A stretch of DNA of 64,000 nucleotides. Origin: Saccopteryx bilineata. Taxonomy: Eukaryota > Chordata > Mammalia > Chiroptera > Emballonuridae. Shown in pieces: positions 58,535 through 64,000 of the stretch (position 1 is its first letter; the number at the start of each line of letters is the position of its first letter). The stretch spans positions 98,165,022 to 98,229,021 of the forward strand of contig NC_089492.1 of assembly GCF_036850765.1 (NCBI RefSeq), written 5' to 3'. Both the position numbers and the translations under genes were made by a program. The notes beneath the pieces were generated by a model that worked only from the letters and a program-made list of their open reading frames with translations, had not been told where the DNA came from and did no database searches.

Positions 58535-58705
58535 TATAAGGTAATTCCAATTTATTTTTAATTTTTTATTTTATTTATTTATTTATTATAATTAGTTTAA
58601 TTTATTGGGATGACATGGTTCACCAAACCATACGGGGTTCAAGTGTACAACTCAATATAACACCATCTACACAAGGCATTGTGCACCCTCTGTCCCAAGC
58701 AAAGT
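58535..58705 (-). mobile_element. L1 3'-end fragment
   Basis: 'tttatttatttatttattat' precedes 'taatttattgggatgacatgg', 'ttcaagtgtacaactcaata' and 'acacaaggcattgtgcaccc', the reverse complement of an L1 3' end related to those at 10767 and 40436. Confidence 0.75.
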
Positions 58706-59009
58706 CAAGAGAAATTAACTTTAAAGAACTGGACACACCAAACTAGGATGACAAAGAATAACTCATCAACACAGTAGGTACTGTTACACAATTACTTGTG
58801 AATTTGCCCATCTGAACTTTCATTCATTTTTGACTATAGCATATAGAAAAATAGATGACCAAAAGAGCTTCTAAATCAAGATTTCTGAATAATTTAGTTT
58901 CATTTCTTTTCCTCTGAGACTTTGAAAACAATAGGCTTTTTTTTTTCCTGGAAATTAACATCCATTTCACTGGTATAGATTCTGTAATTTTCCTTTTATC
59001 CATCACTTC

Positions 59010-59450
59010 TATCCATCTGTAGCAGATGTTAACAGACTTCAGTCTTTCTTAGAGGCTACTGCACACTTCCTTTTTACCTACCACAGGGCATCCTCCATCA
59101 AAGGCACCCGCCCTAAACCAAGAGCAAGGCAAAAAGACTTTGCCAGAGCACTATGCTCCCAGGCACTCTAATGAGGGATAAAGTCTGATAGATAAATATC
59201 TCAGCTGATTCCCCCTTGGTGAGACAATTCTGAGGCACATTCTGCAGTCTCTCAGAAGGATATAAAATGGCATGTCATAATTTCCAACAGGAACAATTCA
59301 CTTAGCAATACAACTTTGCTTCTTTTCCTCATCTCACTTCCCCAGTCCCACTCTGTGTGTGCTTCCTGGAATCACTTCCCAAAAACCTACTTGCTCCCCA
59401 TATCCTTATTTCTAGGTATACTTTGGGGAGAATCAAAACGAAGACATATC
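59010..59450 (+). repeat. Possible ancient repeat, family uncertain
   Basis: 'tgcttcctggaatcacttcc' followed by 'caaaaacctacttgctcccc' and 'ctaggtatactttggggaga' resembles the 3' part of a common old mammalian repeat. The 5' part is not identifiable. Confidence is low. Confidence 0.35.
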
Positions 59451-59688
59451 CCTAATCTCCCAGAATTGACCCACTCATCTGTATAATTTCCCTAAAATTA
59501 CTGAGTTTGTCCAATTGTGTCAAGTGTGATTTCACTACCCTTAGATGCAATGCTTCTGTGCACACAGACGAGAAATCATTGAAAACCTATGTATGGGGGC
59601 TTTCTTACCACCACCCCATCTCTCTTGTGCTTCAGTGGCTCTTATGTTTATTCCATTTTTTACAATATGAAAGTCATTCTTCTTGCTT

Positions 59689-59719
59689 GAATAAATAAAT
59701 AAATAAATAAATAAATAAA
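59689..59719 (+). repeat. (AAAT)n microsatellite
   Basis: About seven 'aata'-type units follow 'tgcttg'. No SINE is attached on either side. Confidence 0.93.
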
Positions 59720-59799
59720 AGTTAGGTCATATTGCCTTTTTCTCTCTCAAAATACCTAAAGGTCATATTGAAAGTCTTCAAAAGAATGCAAGGTAATTT

Positions 59800-59940
59800 A
59801 TATATAGAGAGAGATATAGATGATAGATTGATAGATGATAGATAGATAGATAGATAGATATAGATATAGATATATAGATAGAGATAGATAGATATATATT
59901 TTTATATATAGATATATAGATACAGATATAGATTCACACT
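59800..59940 (+). repeat. (GATA)n/(ATAG)n compound microsatellite
   Basis: A 140-nt tract mixes 'gata', 'tagatagata' and 'tatataga' units with interruptions. It is a strong candidate for length polymorphism. Confidence 0.95.
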
Positions 59941-59994
59941 TCGATACATGGAAATATTGTTTTTACCATTCAAGGATCTAAATTCCAAACTAGG

Positions 59995-60130
59995 CCTTTA
60001 TTATTCTTTCAACAAACATGTCTTTAGTTCCCTGTATGTGCCATGCACTATACTAGAAAATGGAGAGCAACATGTGAGAACAAGATTTTCCCATCACTCT
60101 AAGGAGTTTACAGTTCAGTGAACAGTGTTG
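59995..60130 (+). repeat. Ancient interspersed repeat fragment
   Basis: 'ttccctgtatgtgccatgca', 'ctatactagaaaatggagag' and 'ggagtttacagttcagtgaac' match the same old repeat as 40568-40735. Confidence 0.5.
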
Positions 60131-60335
60131 GGGCTCAGTATGGAGAGGAGCAATTCATTTGACCACTCCACACCATTCCTACAGCGCCATTCAAGTTGGA
60201 TGTTGAATTTCTAATGAAGCCATATTCCATCAGTACTAAATTATTCTCATATAAACAGATACTTAATTCATATCCTAAAGCTTCCTGGTTCTTTTTAAAA
60301 AGCTGATATATTCTTCCTCCACATTTTATTTTTTT

Positions 60336-60520
60336 GCTTTTGTCACTTGTTTTTATTTTTAATTTTATTTCTCAATTACAGTTGACATTCACTATTATAT
60401 TGTATTAGTTTCAGGTATACTACACTTGTTTACTCAGATGAAGAGTACAGAGAGTATACCCCACAGCTCCTGGAATTCTTTGTGATGTTCTATTCCCTCT
60501 TAATTCTCTTCCACTGGGAT
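60336..60520 (-). mobile_element. Old L1 3'-end fragment
   Basis: 'tttctcaattacagttgaca', 'ttcactattatattgtatta' and 'gtttcaggtatactac' form the reverse complement of the older L1 3' end, as at 45101. Confidence 0.75.
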
Positions 60521-60523
60521 GTT

Positions 60524-60835
60524 TCATTTAACTGAAAGTGAATGGCCTCTTATTAAAGGCACAAGAGGACTATGCAGTAGGCAGTGGCATTGAAGGGAAT
60601 ATGCTGAGTCTGTGTAAAGTAACTGTTCTTCCTGGGAAACTGGCCAGCTTTGCATAGTATACTCCATGACCACCTTGTAGTCAAGAACATCAGGCTGCCG
60701 GAAGGAATAAACCACCAAGGGCACCTTTTCTGAAACTGCCACAAAGCAGATCTATTCCCAGTGTGCCTGGCACTAAACTTCATTAAACCTTGATGAGAAA
60801 CTGAGTTCCCACAACAGGGTTTCATGTGATAACTC
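60524..60835 (-). other. Unidentified block with overlapping minus-strand frames
   Basis: Frames of 90 codons (60553-60825) and 72 codons (60524-60742) overlap in different registers. The second reads 'VPLVVYSFRQPDVLDYKVVM', which looks protein-like, but I recognise no family, and upstream in-frame stops prevent extension. It could be a processed-pseudogene scrap or chance. Confidence 0.25.
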
Positions 60836-60901
60836 TGAGGAAAGATTTAGAGATATGTCACTTCAAATTTTGCTAGTCTTTGCAAGAAGCTTTTTCAGGC
60901 T

Positions 60902-60903
<2 letters not shown>

Positions 60904-60947
<44 letters not shown>
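60904..60947 (+). repeat. (AC)n microsatellite, uninterrupted
   Basis: About 21 perfect CA units, the longest pure dinucleotide run in the window. Confidence 0.97.
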
Positions 60948-61369
60948 GGTTGACTAAAGACATATTGCTTATGATTGCACATACTGTTTCCAATGATCTC
61001 TTTCAGAACATGTACTGTTTACAGGACTTCGTTTTTTGTTTGTTTGTTTTTTAGTCTAACATAACAATCACTAGAAGACTCAGCTACTAAAAAACCTGAC
61101 TTTAAAAGAAATGCCACTTTCTATTACATTTCTTTTCCTAATGTGAGTCAGATGTACCATAGCTGTTTAAGTAGAATTGTTTAACAGATTTTTTTTTTCT
61201 GGAAGAAAATCACTTCAGGAAACTCAGTAAGAGGTTTTTAAACCCTTGCTATGGAAAAAAAAAAAAAAGTCTGCTAATGTCCCATTTCCCCTCCTCCAAC
61301 TGAATACTCCGTGACATCGACCGCTAAGATAAGCTAAGAAGACAGAGACACTTTACTTTTCTGCTCTTT

Positions 61370-61510
61370 TACTAGCTTTGTGGCTTACAAGATTCACTTC
61401 GTCTTTCTGAGACTCATTTTATTTTTCAAAAATAGACTCTTTAAGAATTAAAAGAGACAACATATATTGACAATGCTTGGCGGATAGCTATTATTCAGTA
61501 GAGTAACTGG
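61370..61510 (+). mobile_element. MIR SINE
   Basis: 'tagctttgtggcttacaaga', 'ttcacttcgtctttctgaga', 'ctcattttatttttcaaaaat' and 'gacaatgcttggcggatagc' follow the MIR order in sense orientation, with divergence. Confidence 0.65.
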
Positions 61511-64000
61511 TGATGATGGATTAATAATTGCAATAGCAGCAGTGTACCTTAAGACTTTTGACTCAGGACACTACTCTGGTGCTCTGACAAGTTGTATTCT
61601 CTGGTTCTGAGTGTCCATAAGCTTGGGAGACTTCCCATTAACTTTCTCTCCTCCATGTACTTTGGACAACTGAAGTTTTCATATACAGACAATGACTCAA
61701 GGTCTATGATAATAACAGCCCAATCCAATTTGTGAGGTTGTCATCCCAGTGACTATAACATGTCTACATGTACCTTACTGTTCATAGAGATTTTTCTCTC
61801 CTCATGATAGAGGATAAAGGAGATATCCTTGTCCATTCCAAAAAGGTCTCTTCAAAGGATGAGCCCTCCAGCATGTTGTTTATATACATCAACTCTTATT
61901 AAATTTTATCATGTATTTAGATTCTTATTAAAGTGGGAGTTGCTTGGAACATTAACTCATTTAATATGGATATTTTCTAACAATATTAAAGAATAAAAAC
62001 CTGTCCTGTTTGATATATAAAATGTTTGATATAGAGTACAGGTTAATGTCAAGATACGTAATACTTCTAACACTTCCAGACTAAGCACTTGGTGTTTGTC
62101 AAATTATTTTACCTTATTGTAAAATGCATTGTATTTACAATATAATAAAATACATTGTCAAAAAAGCATTTCTTTGAAAGGGCATTTTTTTGTTGTTGGT
62201 TTGCCTGCTTTTGCTGAAGAGCTAATTAGCCATGACACTTAGCATAGGTTCAGGTCTTAAAAGAAATAGGATTAACTGAAATGAAACCATGCTACAGGCA
62301 AGCCATTATGATAAAAATGGAGCATGAGACATAACACAGGCAAAATGCTATAGTTCCTTGGGCTCATGAAAGCCAAATATGCTTGTCGGAGCAATGAACA
62401 TTCTATGGGCTGGTAGGTTTCCTTTTGAAGAAAGCTTGCACAAATGGCATATTAATCCAGAAGACAATCCAAATTTATAAATTTTATGCATTTCAAGGTA
62501 AACATTCAGACAATAAAAGAATTTAGAGACAAAAAACTTTCAATATGAAAAATTAAAAATTTAAGACAAGAAAATCAACATGAAACCCTATGTTTGGATC
62601 ATGAGATACTGCGGTACCACCTTTAAAACAAATCAGAATTCTTCCTTGATTGTTCAAATCTATAAACTCTAAACATGAAGCAGAAACACTTCTACAAAAA
62701 TGGGTTTCCATGGTCTAGTCTATGTAGAAATGTCCCACGCAATACAAAAGCACAAGAAGTCACCATTTTTCATTTGGTGGCACCTTAGACTTCTACAGTT
62801 CTTTAACAGGCTTTCATTGGTGTTTAATTGTCATATGATGTGGGGGTACATTGGGGCCCACAAGTTCCTGAAATTATAGATTTCTTTTCTGATCAATGAA
62901 CACTTTGGATTTTTGAAGGGAATAAATATCAAAGATGAGACTCTACTTCCTATGAAGGTTGTGATCACCACCATTAGAATAAGTTCTTTTTGGTCAGGAA
63001 TTAGAATGAGTTCATGATGACCTCAGGTAGAATGTCACATTGTATAGATGAGGCTAAGCTGGAGAAAGATGTCAATGCTCAAGGAAGGGCCATTTTACCA
63101 ATACTCCACAACCCACATTGGTACTTTATGGTCCAGTAATTTGTCCTCCTTTCAAGAAAAAAAAAATCTATTGTTTTGAGCTCTCTGTTTTTTTAAAAGC
63201 TGGATAAAAATAAGAAATTCAGTTAGCTTTTTGCCTTTGTGGCTGAGAGATGTTAACAAATTACCATTAAGTTTAATACATGTAAATCTTACTTTTCCTA
63301 AAGGGGAAAAAATGTTAATAATGTTCTTGCAACTACAAACTTTTCTTCACCTAAAAAGGTTATTTTAAGAAGAATTACTTGTTATTCAAAATGAACATAG
63401 ATTTAATGCAGAATCATCTACAGTGTTTCTTGAACATATTACTCTAATGATAAATGAATTTTGAAAATTTATTGAGAAAAATTCATTCCAGAAATTCCAA
63501 TGATCCGTTCTACTGAGTCCTCAATGCCCTAATTATCAAAATCACACTGGCTACCCCCCATTTCTATTAGAAATAATCTCTGCCACCAATTTGGTGAGTG
63601 GTTTCATTACTTTAATACATCTTAAAAATAGGAATATTTATAGAACCATTATATTTCAGAGAGACTTTTACCAGTTTCAAACAGTTTTGAAAAAGAAAAA
63701 GCAGAATTTAGGGAATAGGCATAAATTCTAGACCACAAATACATCACTTTCTTATCTATATTCTTGAAAAATCTTAATAATACACTGGAATATTTCTGGA
63801 CTGTTTTGTTTTTTATTTGATGGTTGATTGAGAAAGCACAAGTCAATAAAATCTAAGAAACTTATCAAATCACAGGCCTGGGCAGCAAGAGACAGTGAAT
63901 GTGTCATTAACTACATGGATGATAGGCACCAACATTTAATCCCTCGGGACCTCAGTGCCTCCTATGGCAAAGACATGGTTAACCCCCCCCTTCTCTTTTG
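61511..64000. other. Unique-looking AT-rich DNA to the window end
   Basis: No gene, SINE, L1 or LTR was recognised over about 2.5 kb. The only frame over 60 codons (63649-63846, minus) has no known motif. A run of nine C lies at about 63983-63991. Confidence 0.45.

Overview
The window is mammalian genomic DNA, almost certainly from a bat. It is AT-rich and CpG-poor, with no protein-coding gene, rRNA gene, functional tRNA gene or CRISPR array that I can support. At least fifteen copies of tRNA-derived SINEs with the bat-type heads 'GGCCCTGGCCGGTTGGCTCAG', 'GCCTGACCAGGCGGTGGCGC' and 'GCCTGACCTGTGGTGGCGC' point to Chiroptera. The mix resembles the Rhin-1-type SINEs of rhinolophoid bats more than the classical Ves of vespertilionids. 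That lineage call is memory-based inference. Nearly all open reading frames are shadows of SINEs, L1s or low-complexity sequence.

Layout. 0-10 kb: a SINE and L1 3' end at the left edge, an L2, two young minus-strand SINEs with clean target-site duplications (TSDs), then a nested stack in which a 5'-truncated L1 (about 7.02-9.65 kb) was hit by a SINE and, separately, by a 597-bp mariner-type DNA transposon. 10-15 kb: an old L1 carrying a SINE, a MIR and a lone L1 tail. 15.08-20.52 kb: a nearly full-length minus-strand L1 with an imperfect 18-bp TSD, keeping its 5' UTR, ORF1 and the ends of ORF2 but lacking most of the reverse transcriptase domain. 20-34 kb: mostly unique sequence with old repeats, a pogo/Tigger-like element at 22.9 kb and a few SINEs. 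34-36 kb: a SINE, a 331-bp piggyBac MITE with TTAA duplication, and two MLT1-like MaLR LTRs. 36-54 kb: unique sequence with SINEs, L2 and MIR, an old L1 inserted in an L2, and a palindromic mariner MITE at 46.8 kb. 53-57 kb: an L1 3' end, the best-preserved young SINE (inside an L2), and a 220-bp direct duplication (about 96% identical, 1,352 bp apart) whose second copy abuts an unidentified 650-bp block. 57-64 kb: mostly unique sequence with microsatellites.

Most informative points: (1) the long SINE subfamily carries tandem motifs matching the CTCF core, so it may have spread CTCF sites in this lineage; (2) three cut-and-paste elements with diagnostic ends (mariner, piggyBac, palindromic mariner MITE) lie in one window, fitting the unusual DNA-transposon activity known in bats; (3) the L1 with the RT deletion; (4) the unexplained 220-bp duplication. 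I found no gene-based system. Repeat family names are from memory of consensus sequences and were not checked against a library.
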